The notes under the pieces are model-generated. The model did not search any database. It had not been told where the DNA came from and worked only from the letters and a program-made list of their open reading frames with translations. Shown piece after piece: positions 8,220-20,800 of a DNA stretch of 64,000 nucleotides. The stretch is taken from positions 18,721,615 through 18,785,614 of the forward strand of contig NC_088649.1 of NCBI RefSeq assembly GCF_964019385.1, written 5' to 3'. The DNA comes from Sycon ciliatum. Its lineage: Eukaryota; Porifera; Calcarea; Leucosolenida; Sycettidae. How positions within the stretch are numbered: the first letter of the stretch is position 1; each line of letters starts with the position of its first letter. Made by a program: the position numbers and the translations under genes.

Positions 8220-11174
8220 TTGTTTCACGTCGGAACTTTCAATGTTCGTGGACTAAATTCAAATTTGAAAAAAAAATCAACTTATTTGTGACCTAACAAG
8301 ATATGGAGCTGAACTCTGCTGCCTGCAAGAGACGAAAATCTCTCAGGGCTTCGATGGAATTATTGATAATTATCGACTCCTGTGTCTTTCGTCGACCTCT
8401 CGACACTATGGACTTGGATTCGCCGTAAAAATAAGTTTACTGCCCCGAATTGCACAGATACTGGAGTATCTCTGACCGGATCGCTGTGCTGCAGCTATGG
8501 CTGTCCGATAGAACTCTGTGCTCGTTTATCAACGTTTATGCACCAACATCTGGATGCGTTGCGGAGGATCCTGCCTGTCTGGATGAATTCTACAACAGTT
8601 TATTGGAGACAATTCAGAAGCTTCGATCATCAGCCATGCTTTTCGTGATAGGTGATTTCAATGCAAAAGTTGGAAAACGTTCCGTCACAGCTACGGGGAG
8701 ACATGATTTGTCGTGCTGCGGAGCACACTCAAGAGGCCGCCGCAATTACAGTGGACAGGCTCTGTCTGACTTTGCGTCGGACAACCACCTGTTTGCTTGC
8801 AACACTGCATTCCAACACCGTGCGGCACATATCACAACATGGACAGGATGGCGTCGCAACCCAGACGGTGGTTCAGCAATACCCATATACAACCAGATCG
8901 ATTATATATTCTGTGGGAATAGTGAGCGTTCTGTGGTGGAAGATGCGAGGTCATATGCGGGGACAAAGATGGAGAGTGACCACCGCCTTGTCCTCGCAAA
9001 AGTCAACCTGACCAATCTTTACAAGAAATTGAATGCGCCATGCATATCAAGGGAGACCAATGACAAATTCAGTGTATCTGAATTCAGTGACTTGAGCAAG
9101 AGGGAGGCATACCAAGCGGCAATCGAGCGGGGTCTGGAATTGACATGCCGTGAGATGGACAACATGGGTGTTGAGGAGCATGCCCGGAAGATCACCGGCA
9201 TTATGAAGGAGTCAGCTGCATCATCCATTGGCATAGTACCAAAAAGAAGAAAAGTACATACAAATGGCTATAACAGTGCCATTGAACAGCTAGCCGAGAA
9301 AAAACGCAAGTTACGTTTGGATCTCACTAACTGCAAAGACGCTGGGAAGATTTCTGAGATGAAGCAAGAACGCAATCGCATTTCACACCAGATTCGGCGG
9401 GAATGCCTCAAGATGGCATCGAGCAGGCTCGATGAACGAGTGGGAGAAATAGGAAGAATAAAGAATGACGCAAAGATGTTCAAAGCAACCCAGCTACTCC
9501 GTCGTCAGAAACAATCACCGGTTATCGTTGAGGATGCTGAAGGCAAAATTATACCTCAACCTGCGGAATCGGTGAAAGCAGTCAAGGAACACTTCAGAAC
9601 TATATTCTGCAACCAGGCACTAGCAACAACTGTGTTGGAGAGGAGTGAAATGCCACTGAACCGATCCATAACGACTGAGGAGGTGTTCAAGGCTGCAACA
9701 CGTTTAAATAACGGCAGAGCATCCGGCCCCGATGGAATCCCGGCTGAGCTCCTGAAGTATGGGACGCAATCACTGCATGGTAACATAGCCACATTATTCA
9801 ATAATTACGCTAAAGATCAACGCATCCAGCTTGGTGATGGTATATTGGTCCCGTTGCCGAAACCGGGCAAGAAGAGAGGTCCCCCTGCAAATTTGCGGCC
9901 AGTTACCCTTCTAAATACACTACGCAAGCTCAGTACTGTCTCTAATCGTATTGACGCGTATTAAGCCGGCAGTTGATCAATACCTCTCGCACTGCCAGAG
10001 CAGATTTTGCAACGGGAGAAGTACAGCGGATGCTGTGTACTCCTACAGATGGTTGGCAGCAAGATGCCAAAGAGTAAAGGAAGATATCGCCATTTTGGGA
10101 ATTGATATGTCGAAACCCTTTGACACTATTTCAAGACCAAAGCTCATGAACGTGCTGGAGACTATTGTGAACCGGGACGAATTACATCTTATTCAGTGCT
10201 CACTTACGGATACCACCATTAAAGTACGGCTAAACAACATCCTGAGCCAGCCACTTGAAACATACAATGGGACTCCACAGGGAGATTCTCTGTCGCCGGT
10301 ATTGTTTACGATATACCTGGAAGCTGCGTTAAGAGAGGTACGAAACCGTCTACCGCCGCGACCAGACCGAGACGTCCAGCTGCTTCTGCCCGGAGAGTCG
10401 GAATATGCAGATGATGTGGACTTCATCAGTACCGACCAAAAGTATCTAAAATATTGCCTTCCTACAATATCCTCTTTGTTAGCAGAGTGGAACGTGAAGA
10501 TGAATGAGGGGAAGACGGAACACACCATGATAAGCAGACAAAAGGATCGAATAGAGGAACAGTGGCGACACACAATAAAGCTGGGCTCGATGCTTGGAGT
10601 GGATGAGGACATAGGCAGACGAAAGCGGTTGGCTGCAAGCGCACTTCACCGGATGTGGGTGATATGGCTGAGAGGGCAACACATCAGAGAGTCTCTACGA
10701 GTGCGCCTCTATAATAGCTTCATTCTACCAATCCTGCTTTATAACTGTGGCACATGGAGTCTCACGGGGATACAGGAGCGGAAATTGGACTCGTTCCACA
10801 GGCAGCAGCTGCGAACAGTGATAGGCATTAAATACCCGCTCATAATAAAGAACACTTCCCTGTATAAACGCACAGAATCTCGCCCCGTGAGCCAAATCAT
10901 CAGAGATGCTAGATGGAGGCTGTTTGGTCATGTGCTGCGTTTGGAAGAGGCAGCCCCAGCCAGACGTGCCATGGGAGCTTACTTCTTAGGGGGTAACGGC
11001 CCCAGCTTTAGGGGACGCCCAAGAACAACGCTCCCGCGAACGCTCAATAATGATCTCAAAAAGCTGAAAAATAATACCGCCCTAGAGACTGGCGATGACT
11101 TGAACATGCTGCAGCAGCTTGCCCAAGACTGTCGACAGTGGCGGGAACTGGTGAAGGCTGTATGTAGCTGCTAA
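8220..11174 (+). pseudogene. Non-LTR retrotransposon ORF2 (APE endonuclease + reverse transcriptase), frameshifted
   Basis: The endonuclease starts at FHVGTFNVRGLNS (8223). It then shifts frame after a run of nine A's (8268-8276), continues CCLQETK, and shifts again near 8445. From 8450 it reads DRIAVLQLW...FINVYAPTSG, LFVIGDFNAKVG and MESDHRLV. The RT domain has NGRASGPDGIPAELLKYG, LVPLPKPGK and LRPVTLLN. A third shift near 9955 leads to IAILGIDMSKPFDTI, YNGTPQGDSLSPVLF and EYADDVDFIS (catalytic DD encoded at ~10410). The C-terminus has IIRDARWRLFGHVLR and RGRPRTTLPRTLNNDLKKL. The Ala-to-Pro change in the usual SKAFD motif is a further defect. Domain order is that of an APE-type LINE. The clade is not assigned. 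A C-terminal relative lies at 55748-55942. Confidence 0.85.
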
Positions 11175-11313
11175 TGAAACAATGGACATAATTACCTTTA
11201 TTATATAGATAATGGAGATGACTTGCAACAGGCTGCAGCAGCTCGCCCAGGATCGCCCTCAATGGCAGGACCCGGTGAAGGTTGTATGTAGCCGCTAATG
11301 CAACAATGGACAT
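11094..11313 (+). repeat. Tandem duplication of the LINE C-terminus and start of 3' UTR
   Basis: The segment beginning GATGACTTGAACATGCTGCA (11094) recurs at 11217 as GATGACTTGCAACAGGCTGC. The match continues over CCCAAGACTGTCGACAGTGG-type sequence, the stop region and AACAATGGACATAA. The period is about 123 bp. It duplicates the last ~25 codons and early 3' UTR. Confidence 0.65.
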
Positions 11314-11333
11314 AACTTTGCGTTTCCATCTTG

Positions 11334-11565
11334 TCTTTTTTGCGATTGTGATGCTTGATGTGCACTGTGCTTCCTCACATTCACTTGCTCCTTCTTGCAG
11401 CTTGTCTCTTTTTTCTGTTTTTGTTTTGTTCTGTTTTGACGCTCTGTGTGCATTGCGCTTCCTCGCGCTCACTTGCTCCTTCTTGCGGCTTAAGCGAAGG
11501 CTATATGTGAGCTTTATAAGCTCACTGATGCTAACGCGAATAGAGCATAATAATAAATAATAACT
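11334..11565 (+). mobile_element. LINE 3' UTR and A/T-rich tail
   Basis: This is pyrimidine-rich sequence with two copies of CACTTGCTCCTTCTTGC (~11390 and ~11471) and ends in CATAATAATAAATAATAA at 11547-11565. The simple-repeat tail marks the 3' end of the LINE that starts near 8.2 kb. Confidence 0.55.
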
Positions 11566-11940
11566 CGCTTCTGGCAGTCTGTCAGCCCCGCTCCTGGGCC
11601 AGAGCTGCATCAGCACAGCCTCTAGAGTATCGCTCCACTTCAGAACGCAATAAAAAACAAGGAAACTCAAAGAAATCCAGTGCAAGCCGCGGATGATTAT
11701 AATCTTCGGCGGAAAAGCGGGGCCTCGAGCTGATTTTCATCGAGTGGATTAAATCTCTCAAATCTCCCGCTCAGCGGCAACTATCCATGGTAACCACGGA
11801 TTATTTTCAAAATTTCCCTCAATGTGCATGTGACCGCCAGATACCAGTAAACGACATGCGATTGTACCGGTCACAGTGTAGCTGGGTTTTCACGAAAATT
11901 TGAAACTTATACGATTGTGAGAAAAGTTCAGAAACCACAC

Positions 11941-12015
11941 TTACACATACACACACACGCGCACACACACACACACACATGCGCGCACGCGCGCGCGCGC
12001 ACACACACACACACC
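11941..12015. repeat. Mixed (CA)n/(CG)n microsatellite
   Basis: Alternating purine-pyrimidine tract of CA and CG dinucleotides, which could adopt Z-DNA. Open frames through it are composition artefacts. Confidence 0.9.
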
Positions 12016-14690
12016 TGTCCTGTGTCGTTGAGCCACTACCACAACTTGGCACAAGGATCGCATCGGCCCCAAAGGGGCAGTAGAGCGAAAGTGAGAGGTG
12101 TTGGCTTCGAGTTCACCTATCTCTATTAATGGTGAAAGCAACCTTGATCGAAAGTCATGCCAAACGGATTTATCTACCACGCGCGCGTGCGCGTATACAA
12201 AACGGAGGAAGGAGTACGCACTCTCCCTGTATGATGTTTCTGTTGTATTCGTGAACAATGTCATTGATGTTTTTCCATGCATGTTTTTGAATATGCGAGC
12301 ATAACTTGAAGTAACTTCCAACATCAAGCACATTCTTGCTTCTCATCAGCATGTACCGGTACAAGTTTATGTTGGGCAGTTATGTAGCGTTTGTTTTACC
12401 GACTGCGTTTGTTGGTGCTTGCAGGTCATTGGCATGCTGTCTGTTTCACAGAAGCTCGTGTAACAGGTTCACCGTACAGCTATGAATGCAACGTAGCGTG
12501 TCGAAGCCACTTCGGTATGACGTGATGCCTAATTTCCTGGTTGTACCAAAATTGCGAGTATGCAAGTGATCGTCAAGCCTGCCCCTGTACAGTGGCCGTC
12601 TTGCCTTGTTACGCCTGGTTCTGACTCTGCGTTCTCGTATACTCCATGCAATGTTACAAGGAATCCTGCTCCCTTCTCAAGCAATTCATTGGCAACAAAA
12701 CGCTCGGCTATGCCGTGTAACTTTGCTGTGCGGTTTGTGCTTTGTCAATGTTGTGTACCAGTTCATGATCTGTGCTTGCTGGTCTGTTTGTTTTCTCTCG
12801 CACAATTGAGGCGCTGTAGCACAGTTTACAGTGTCGATCATCCTGCCCAGGCTCTGATTTCACGTACAACAGTACGGTTTCTCTTGTTGCTCACTGTAAT
12901 GTGCATGATACAAGGTCCTTGGTACTTCATCATCACCTGGTGCTGTTGCTGCCATTGTTGGACCCTGCTGATATCCTTCTCGCAATGCCCGAACGTTGTT
13001 CCAACAAATGCACAACTTGCTCTTAGTTGTCACATTCGGTTTGGTCTCGTTCCAGTCTTTCGAATTGAGTTAGTGCGTAAACTTGTATGACTGAGTGGTG
13101 AAGCAAAAGCCGTGCGCCGGCAAACATTCAATGTCCGGGTGTTCGCACAGCAGAAAAGCAACCAACAGAAAATCACGGAATCATAGCAAACAAAACAAGA
13201 TCATCAGATAATAAAAGTGTGGCTAGACACGGCTAGTCCGCAAGAGTCTCAGTCACGCAACTGACAGTCGTTGACTGCCAGCACAACAGGAGTGGCAGCA
13301 TCCAAACGACTGCGGTAGGGAGAAGCACGGTGACCACGGAGGCTCATGTTGCAGGATCGAACCAAAGCAAAGGAGACAAGAGAGCGGATCCAGGACATGA
13401 CGGAGGATCCGGGTGTAATGATGCACCAAGGTCCCGGGACTTGCGTCCAATTCCTGAGTGATTTTTGTGTGCCTAACCGTTAGCCTCTAGGTATCATACC
13501 ATATTTGTTTGGTTCAACCGTTTTGGATGCCCACTGCAATACCATTCACTGTATTATGTGTGTATTATGTGTGTATGTTATCCAATAAATCTCCCATATT
13601 TTTGGGTGGACAAACCTCGCCATAAGTCAGTAACCTGGCATTTTGCACCAACAGAACTCCTAGGATATCAGCGCCGTCTCAGTACCTGGGGACAGTTGTA
13701 AAGAAAAATAAAAAATACCCTTGGCCCACAATGCCCCACTAAATAATCCGAAGGGTGTCGCGAAGACGACAATTTCCTTACCTTTCTTTCGTGGACGAAA
13801 AAAGACACTTCGCTTCGTCCGTTGCGCATGAAACGAAACATGAGGGTAGTGTTTATCGATTAGAATAGGTATCATGCACGAAGGAATGGCGAAAAGGTAC
13901 TATGCTCGAGCGCTGGTCGTCGTCTTGTTTGTCAATTTTGAGTCCCATTGAGAATTTTCTTCTCCAGAAGGGTAGGACTAACGACACGCTTATCTATTTT
14001 TACGGATTTTCTTTCATAAAAAATAAACGTCACAGGCTGCTCTTCGGAGGTGTCCGCGTCCCAGCGGTCCGGGCAAGCGACCGCATCTCAGTGGGACACT
14101 TGTCCGTGGCCTTTGTACTGTGGGAGAGCCTTTCCAGGGACTACACACCTGGGTACCGGGTATGGACAAATCCCTGGTGTTGCTCCTTTGTTGTTCCCAG
14201 TCGTTTTACGACTCCCTGGTTGTTCCTTTCCTTTTTATTTGTTTTTGCTGAGAAAGAAACGTTGCTGCATGAAAAGCTTTCTGTTCACGTCAGCGCCTTT
14301 GGCATTTGCTCTAGTAACATTGCTGGCTGATAATAGTCATTGCTCGTGATGCCAAAGGTGAAGAGAAGCTGGGTTTCTTGCCATTTGAAACTTCCTGATT
14401 CTGAAAATGTAGCTTGAACTAAGAGCTCCAAGTATCAAGTTTAGTTTTTCGTTGTGCCAGACCTGTTGTTAGAAGCTGAAGAGATGAGGAGCAAGGGCCT
14501 AGCCTAGGGAAGCGTTGGATTAATGCCAATAATGGTGTTTATGGCCCTGAAGACGCCAGCAGTTTTCACTTTTCAGGAGGACAGCCAAGTTTGAGCAGGC
14601 AGATGACAGATTATTTGAGCATTTATAGCAGATCGCCTCAGCACCTCCTGCCACTGTGCGCTCTCCCAGAATTGCATGCAGAAGTTACAT
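12016..14690. other. Intergenic, no supported gene
   Basis: Several open frames of 60-176 codons exist (for example 12560-13090 plus). None has recognisable motifs, and the longest is cysteine-rich and low in complexity. A short GC/CG alternating tract lies at 12180-12194. No TIR pair or RNA gene was recognised. Confidence 0.4.
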
Positions 14691-14691
14691 G

Positions 14692-15224
14692 TGTAGTATC
14701 CCTGACTGTCAGTGATCACACAGCCAAGTCTCTACCAGTAGTTACAGGAACATTCTAGCCAAGTGCTTCTCACGCGCAACCACTTAGGACTAGATAGCCC
14801 TGCTTGCAAGACCGGTACGGCCGCATGACCTATTGCGCTCATGCTGTACTAATACATTACATTGATTCCTGTATAGTCTGTTCCCCATCACTGACCCTCT
14901 TGATCCCTTGCGAGATTCTAGGCATCCAACAGCTTTCTTCCCCGAATCCATGTTATTGTTCAGCCCTAGCGCACACACATTCAAATGGCTTTTCCTTAGA
15001 TCTTTCAACAGTTGTCTTCCTAGTAATCTTTTGCATTCGCTCCCAGCTGCTCTCTCCCTCTGGCCTATATAAACCCATCATTCTTTCTCATTGCTGCGTG
15101 GAATTATGAAGTGAAGAGTCTAAGCCCAAGAGCTTGTTTTCCTCCCGCTAGTGCTGTCAGCCTGTATCACTTTCTGTTGTAAGCCCAAAGTGCCTCAGAC
15201 ACGAGCAGGCTGGCAGCCACTACA
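14692..15224 (+). repeat. 5' LTR of non-autonomous LTR element
   Basis: This is a 533-bp direct repeat of 16583-17115, starting TGTAGTATCCCTGACTGTC and ending CACTACA (TGTAGT...ACTACA inverted ends). I found three mismatches between the LTRs (near 14972, 15037 and 15217), about 99.4% identity. A TATATAA box lies at 15066-15072, with the presumed transcription start downstream in the LTR. Confidence 0.92.
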
Positions 15225-15225
15225 T

Positions 15226-15239
15226 TGGTGTCAGAAGTG
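15226..15239 (+). other. Primer-binding site (tRNA-Leu-like)
   Basis: TGGTGTCAGAAGTG begins one base after the 5' LTR. The TGG pairs with a tRNA CCA end, and the rest matches an animal tRNA-Leu acceptor end from memory. It diverges after 14 nt. Confidence 0.65.
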
Positions 15240-15345
15240 ATTCGTACCTTACGTGCTTTGTTATATTCTCTGTATTTCGTAGTCCCCGTCCTTTCCTTTG
15301 TTTCCTGACCTCTCATCCGTTACGTAGTTCTCGAGTATCATTAGT

Positions 15346-16179
15346 ATGGCTCAGCAACAACAACAACCCGCTCAGGCTGCCCCGGCTGCTCCTGCCCCGG
15401 CTGCTCCTCGTTTCCGAACCCATGACGACCTGAGAACGATGCAGAATCCCGGTTCGTCAGTCCATCCGCACAGCAGATCGACGCTGTCACGTACGCATTT
15501 CGGCAAAATGGATCACCATCATTCTTCAGCGAGTTCCCATGCCCTCCGGTATGTCCCTGGCCTACAGCCACCGGTATATGTACGACCCAAGCGACGTCGG
15601 CCCTTTCGTCTTCGCCCATATTGCCGATTTTGCAAGCAGATTGGCCATGCCATAGCGTATTGCTATCGTCGTCGCGATACACGGCACATCTTCCCTTCAA
15701 CCCAGGTATGTCACCATTCTTGCTGTATCCCTACTCAATCATCTACCCGGTCAAATGCAACTGTTACTAGTACACATGCCACCCCTATCGTGCAAGCTAC
15801 GCCGCGTATTATGCAAGCTCCCCCATCCAGCAGTAGTTTCCCTTCTGTTCTTATGCTCCTTCCTGCCATATCCCTATCACTAACTCGTGCTGCTGCCAAA
15901 GTTGTTCCCCTGCTAACATCTCTCACATTTAGTTTGTTTGCTACACTACACGCTATACACAAGGCCCTCCACGTTCCTTCAGCAACTCCATCCCACAGAC
16001 AATCCCAGCCCCAGTCCCCGTCCCACCATTCGATCAACAGCCTAGGACTCACAACCCTCCATATCCCTTCATGTCCGTCCAGATACATGCAGTCCACAGT
16101 TCTAGATCGCCCAACATTCCATCCCACTGAAACTCCCCTACAACCGCTTTCTCCCCGGTCTGACCACAAAGTTTCCTAG
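15346..16179 (+). CDS. Gag-like zinc-knuckle ORF of the non-autonomous LTR element
   Basis: A 277-codon frame begins MAQQQQQPAQAAPAAP, an Ala/Pro/Gln-rich leader. A single CCHC knuckle C-R-F-C-x4-H-x4-C lies at residues 93-106 (CRFCKQIGHAIAYC), preceded by a basic KRRRPFRLR stretch. This suggests a nucleocapsid function in packaging element RNA. The rest is Ser/Pro/Thr-rich with no capsid-like domain recognised. It is shorter than autonomous Gag proteins, and no frame continues into pol. The frame may be partly fortuitous after the knuckle. Confidence 0.6.
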   Translation: MAQQQQQPAQAAPAAPAPAAPRFRTHDDLRTMQNPGSSVHPHSRSTLSRTHFGKMDHHHSSASSHALRYVPGLQPPVYVRPKRRRPFRLRPYCRFCKQIGHAIAYCYRRRDTRHIFPSTQVCHHSCCIPTQSSTRSNATVTSTHATPIVQATPRIMQAPPSSSSFPSVLMLLPAISLSLTRAAAKVVPLLTSLTFSLFATLHAIHKALHVPSATPSHRQSQPQSPSHHSINSLGLTTLHIPSCPSRYMQSTVLDRPTFHPTETPLQPLSPRSDHKVS

Positions 16180-16582
16180 CCTTTTCGTTACCCATCCCGA
16201 TCATGTCCACCCCGTTCCGACCACGCAATCAGTTTCAGACCCAAAATACTGTATACCCTGCAAGCACGCACTCAACTAACCAGTCCATGTACGTGTACAA
16301 GTAACAATGATTATACCGCCACATGGTGAGCGAGTCCTTTCCAGTGGTACCGTCCCAGAAGAGACGAGAGTCAAGAATTATTACCGTCCACAATACGAGT
16401 GACGCGATGGAACACATCCCTTTTACCGTCCAATACATGTATTGAGACGCGAACACATACATGTACATTTTCCCGCTCCACAGAGAGACAAATTCTTCAC
16501 ACATTTTAAATGCATGTGTCTGTCTTTTCACGAACACCCGTCCCGTAGATACGAGGACGTGTCTCAACGGAGGAGGGGCGGA

Positions 16583-17115
16583 TGTAGTATCCCTGACTGT
16601 CAGTGATCACACAGCCAAGTCTCTACCAGTAGTTACAGGAACATTCTAGCCAAGTGCTTCTCACGCGCAACCACTTAGGACTAGATAGCCCTGCTTGCAA
16701 GACCGGTACGGCCGCATGACCTATTGCGCTCATGCTGTACTAATACATTACATTGATTCCTGTATAGTCTGTTCCCCATCACTGACCCTCTTGATCCCTT
16801 GCGAGATTCTAGGCATCCAACAGCTTTCTTCCCCGAATCCATGTTATTGTTCAGCCCTAGCTCACACACATTCAAATGGCTTTTCCTTAGATCTTTCAAC
16901 AGTTGTCTTCCTAGTAATCTTTTGCACTCGCTCCCAGCTGCTCTCTCCCTCTGGCCTATATAAACCCATCATTCTTTCTCATTGCTGCGTGGAATTATGA
17001 AGTGAAGAGTCTAAGCCCAAGAGCTTGTTTTCCTCCCGCTAGTGCTGTCAGCCTGTATCACTTTCTGTTGTAAGCCCAAAGTGCCTCAGACACGAGCAGG
17101 CTGGCAGACACTACA
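16583..17115 (+). repeat. 3' LTR of non-autonomous LTR element
   Basis: Direct copy of 14692-15224, with its TATATAA at 16957-16963. It is preceded by a purine tract (16569-16582) and followed by the CATG target duplication. Confidence 0.92.
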
Positions 17116-17371
17116 CATGCCTGTCACAGTGTGCAATGGACAACGCGTTTGCATTGCTTATGGATGCAAGCGGATGGAGTGTAGACCAGATGAGAGAAAG
17201 TGATCCGGATATTCAACTAGCTTGGACTGCCATAATTAATTGGCCAGGTGTCTGGACCATCTGAACATTGCTCCGAACCAATCCACAGAAACAGTACCCA
17301 CACAGGAAGCCAAATGATAAACCCATTCATCAGCTACCGAACCTTTCATCAAAATGTAATGCAGTGCATGC

Positions 17372-17457
<86 letters not shown>
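17372..17457. repeat. (TAC)n microsatellite
   Basis: About 28 uninterrupted trinucleotide units. The Thr, Tyr and Ser homopolymer frames across it are artefacts. Confidence 0.98.
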
Positions 17458-17459
<2 letters not shown>

Positions 17460-17877
17460 AAAGAGATCAAGGGATGCCACATGTCTTTAACAGATACAAC
17501 GTGGAGGCTCAGTATTTTCAAGAACACAGTGTAGTCTAGACAACTAGAACAACGGGTCTTGCACCTAAAGTCCCTGATTTGCTTGTCGTATTTACATGTA
17601 GGTCCTTGCAATTCTCCGAGGGTTACGTACCACAGTATGAGATATATGAGGGATACCTGCAGCATGATAGATCCATCGGTACGTGCAATTCTCCTGGACG
17701 TTTGTGTGTGGTGATAGTGGTATAGGACATGTGATGTACTAGTAAGCCTCTTTGATCGCTCACACATGATCCATTGCCAGCATTGGTTACACTTTATTAT
17801 CAATTGGTAATGACTTACGCTGGTCTGCGTACCCACCCACTCTACTCTAAAAGGTAGAGACTCTCGCTTGCCATTAA

Positions 17878-20800
17878 AGGGGCACTCCGGCTTCATTTTC
17901 GACGGCGAGTTTTCGATGCCAATACGGAGGTAGGTGAAAGAGAAGACCCCTCGAACAAGAACGAGTCTCCAGAAGCGATCGAGTCGAGCAGGAAGACGAC
18001 TTTTGAATTTCGCCGAGCGAGCGCTGATGACGTAATGAGGGATTAGCTTGCCAGTGGAAATGCATCTGCGCACATACATTTCACATACTTTTTGGCCAAT
18101 TTTCAATCGAAGAGGAGGTTGTTTTCTATGTTCTCTCAACGTCGTGAGCGATCCCATCTTCTATACCCTTCCAGGTACCCTGAAGGTCCTCCAGAGGAGA
18201 ATTTATCTCCAGCGAAGCGTTGTTGATCCGCTAAATTTGTCTCGAGACATATTCACCCAGTGCAGTGCTGATATTAATGTAGAATGTTGAATCTGTGATA
18301 ATTGTTGACGATGGAGAGAGAGGCTGATAGCCGCTGTCGCAGGGAGAGTGAAGCTGCTGGAAGTAACAACGGGGAACCCGTTTGTATCACCTGAACAACC
18401 AGACTTCAAAGCAGCTTGACCAAATCGGAGGGTGCCTCGTTGCTTATCGTCAATATTACACCGACATGAATTACTACAAGTACACTGGTGAGTTTTTATC
18501 TTGTTTTGTTCGTATGCTAGTACCCTGGCCTGGAGTTCTCGTTAGCAAATTCCTATTCCCTGGCGTTTTCTAAACATTCCGTGTAGTACTGAATACATGA
18601 TCAAGTGAACAAGTAACGAAACAGTTCTGTCCGCAGATTGAGTACATGATCAAGTATTCCGATTTGGGTAGATGTGGAATTTGGACATGTATTTTATAAA
18701 ATAATTCTATTTTCCCAATAGAGCGTTTGTAGTGAAATGGTTGCCCAAATACAACGAAATTGATTCTGCAGTTCTACAACTTGTACTGAAATCCAGTCAA
18801 AGTAAAAATGATTCTTCATGACAGTTGGGGTCAATGAAATCTGATCCAGGCATAACGAATAGTGACGCCTGCCACCCCGAGAACGAATGCCCATTTGGTG
18901 GGGGATACCAAAGTACTCGAAAGTGGTGCGTGTTTCAATGTGGCATGGAAGTTTTATAATCATATTATGATCTCTGGTCAATGCAGCATACGATAGCCAT
19001 CATGAATTGCAGGCCTCGAACGCAACTCAGACCAGAATTGGCAGTTCCCTAAGTTTATAATTCCATGGCCCCAGCTGTGGTTATAGAAGTTCGTTTGCAC
19101 ATTATTCTTATACAAGTAGTCGATAGGTTTATACTGATGGCCACAAACAACGGCAGTTCAAACTTCACTGACGTGTTCATGAGCTTAGAGATTTCCCTCC
19201 ACTATTTCTGTTGTGCATACAGGTCTGTCCAATATGCATTGACGGTATTGGGTATGGTATCTGCTCTGAGAAGGGAATCGCTGGAGCCACAGTCCAATTA
19301 TACAGGCTTTCAAGAAACAGAGAGGAGCCATCTTTCCAAGCTGATACCTGATGTGTACCGACGGAATTCTCACGAGATACCTTACAGACTACGTGTGGTG
19401 TGTACTTCATAGTACTCCTTCGACTACTATCTAGAATCAAGTCGACTGAAACAAGTTCAAACAACTCTGGCTTCAAACGAGCCGTCGATTAGACAAACAA
19501 AACATTCTCTCATATACTGGACCACTCTGACAACTCACGACCTATTCCTAACGATTGCCACCGCTTATAAAATATGTAGAGTGCTGATTGGAATGTGCTC
19601 ACAATCTCAACAATTCAGTGCTATAATTATTTGAACAATGTGTTAGACATTATTCCAATTTCCTTCCATAAATGTTGTATCCACAGTGCTCCAAAGTTTC
19701 TTCGCTCTCTAGCCGCCTGCGAGTCTAACAGTGAAATTGTTAGTTCATATTTATAAGGTGGGAATGTGGGAGGGAGTTGAACATATTTTTATATAAGGGA
19801 CCTGCAACTGTAATACCACAGTACAGTAGCCGGCAAATGTGTAGAAAACAGAAATGCATGTTCCCATCATTGTACATGGACGGGCGCAGCAGGCCGAAGC
19901 TATCAGCCAGAACAGGATTTACAATCACTTAGAGATACTTGAGCTATTCCAGTATTCTCCGTGAGCTGTCCCATTCCACAATGGTTCATGCCATCATTAT
20001 TTCTGGTAGTATCCATGTGCATAGTTCCAAGACCATCTCGGATTCTTCAGAAATTTGTGCCACGGCAAAAGACAATGCTTGACTCGGTCACTGGGGCAGT
20101 CAAACTTCCCATCACAAATGAACTTCAATTTCTCATCTGTTTCAAGTATATGTACTGCCATGACTCGACCATGCTTCATCCACAGCTGGGCGAAAATTGT
20201 GTCGTCGAATTCCATAGCGCACCTTCTTGCTGCCATGCAGGAGTATGTTGAGAGAAGTGAACATATTTTTACTAAAAAACAACAGCCACTGAAGAGGATA
20301 GCAATAGCCTTGGGTGAATTTCCTGCAGGTACACGTTGTTGGTAGGTCTACTGATCGGTCTCCATATCGTCAAGTTCAGAAATCACCTGTACTACACATC
20401 TTGTAGAAGGGATCCTGATCGAATAATTTTCTGGTCATAAAATTCACTAAACTTGAGGGCGAGACAAATAGTCAGTACTCCCCGATTCCGTCAAGGTGCT
20501 TTGAAGTCTGGATGCACATGTGATGCTAACAAGCTCCCCGTCGTGACTTCCAGCAGCTTCACTTTCCCTGCGACAGCGGCTATCAATCTCTCTCTCCATC
20601 GTCGACAATTATGACAGATTCAACATTCTACATTAATATCAACTGGGTGAATATGTCTCGAGACGAATTTATCGGATCAACAACGCTTCGCTGGAGATAA
20701 ATTCTCCTCTGGAGGACCTTCAAGGTACCTGGAAGGGTATAGAAGACGGGATCGCTCACGACGTTGAGAGAACATAGAAAACAACCTCCTCTTCGATTGA

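Larger units (their letters stand above)
14692..17115 (+). mobile_element. Complete non-autonomous LTR retrotransposon (2.4 kb)
   Basis: Two 533-bp LTRs enclose a 1358-bp interior. Direct CATG duplications flank it at 14688-14691 and 17116-17119. The primer-binding site TGGTGTCAGAAGTG (15226-15239) complements the 3' end of a tRNA-Leu including CCA for 14 nt, as I recall the animal tRNA-Leu(CAA) end. A purine tract GGAGGAGGGGCGGA precedes the 3' LTR. Only a gag-like ORF is inside. Protease, RT and integrase are absent, so it must move in trans. High LTR identity indicates recent insertion. Confidence 0.9.

Noticed and set aside
12560..13090. 176-codon open frame as a membrane protein gene
   Set aside because: Cys/Leu-rich but without consistent hydrophobic segments, start context or recognisable motifs. 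A 67-codon frame overlaps it equally well.
17236..17534. Poly-Ser, poly-Thr and poly-Tyr frames
   Set aside because: Frames through a (TAC)n microsatellite with no conserved flanking coding sequence.
17453..18157. 234-codon minus frame as a gene
   Set aside because: Most of it is the terminal inverted arm of the TTAA element, and the same peptide appears in the opposite arm at 20764-21054. It is a by-product of the repeat.
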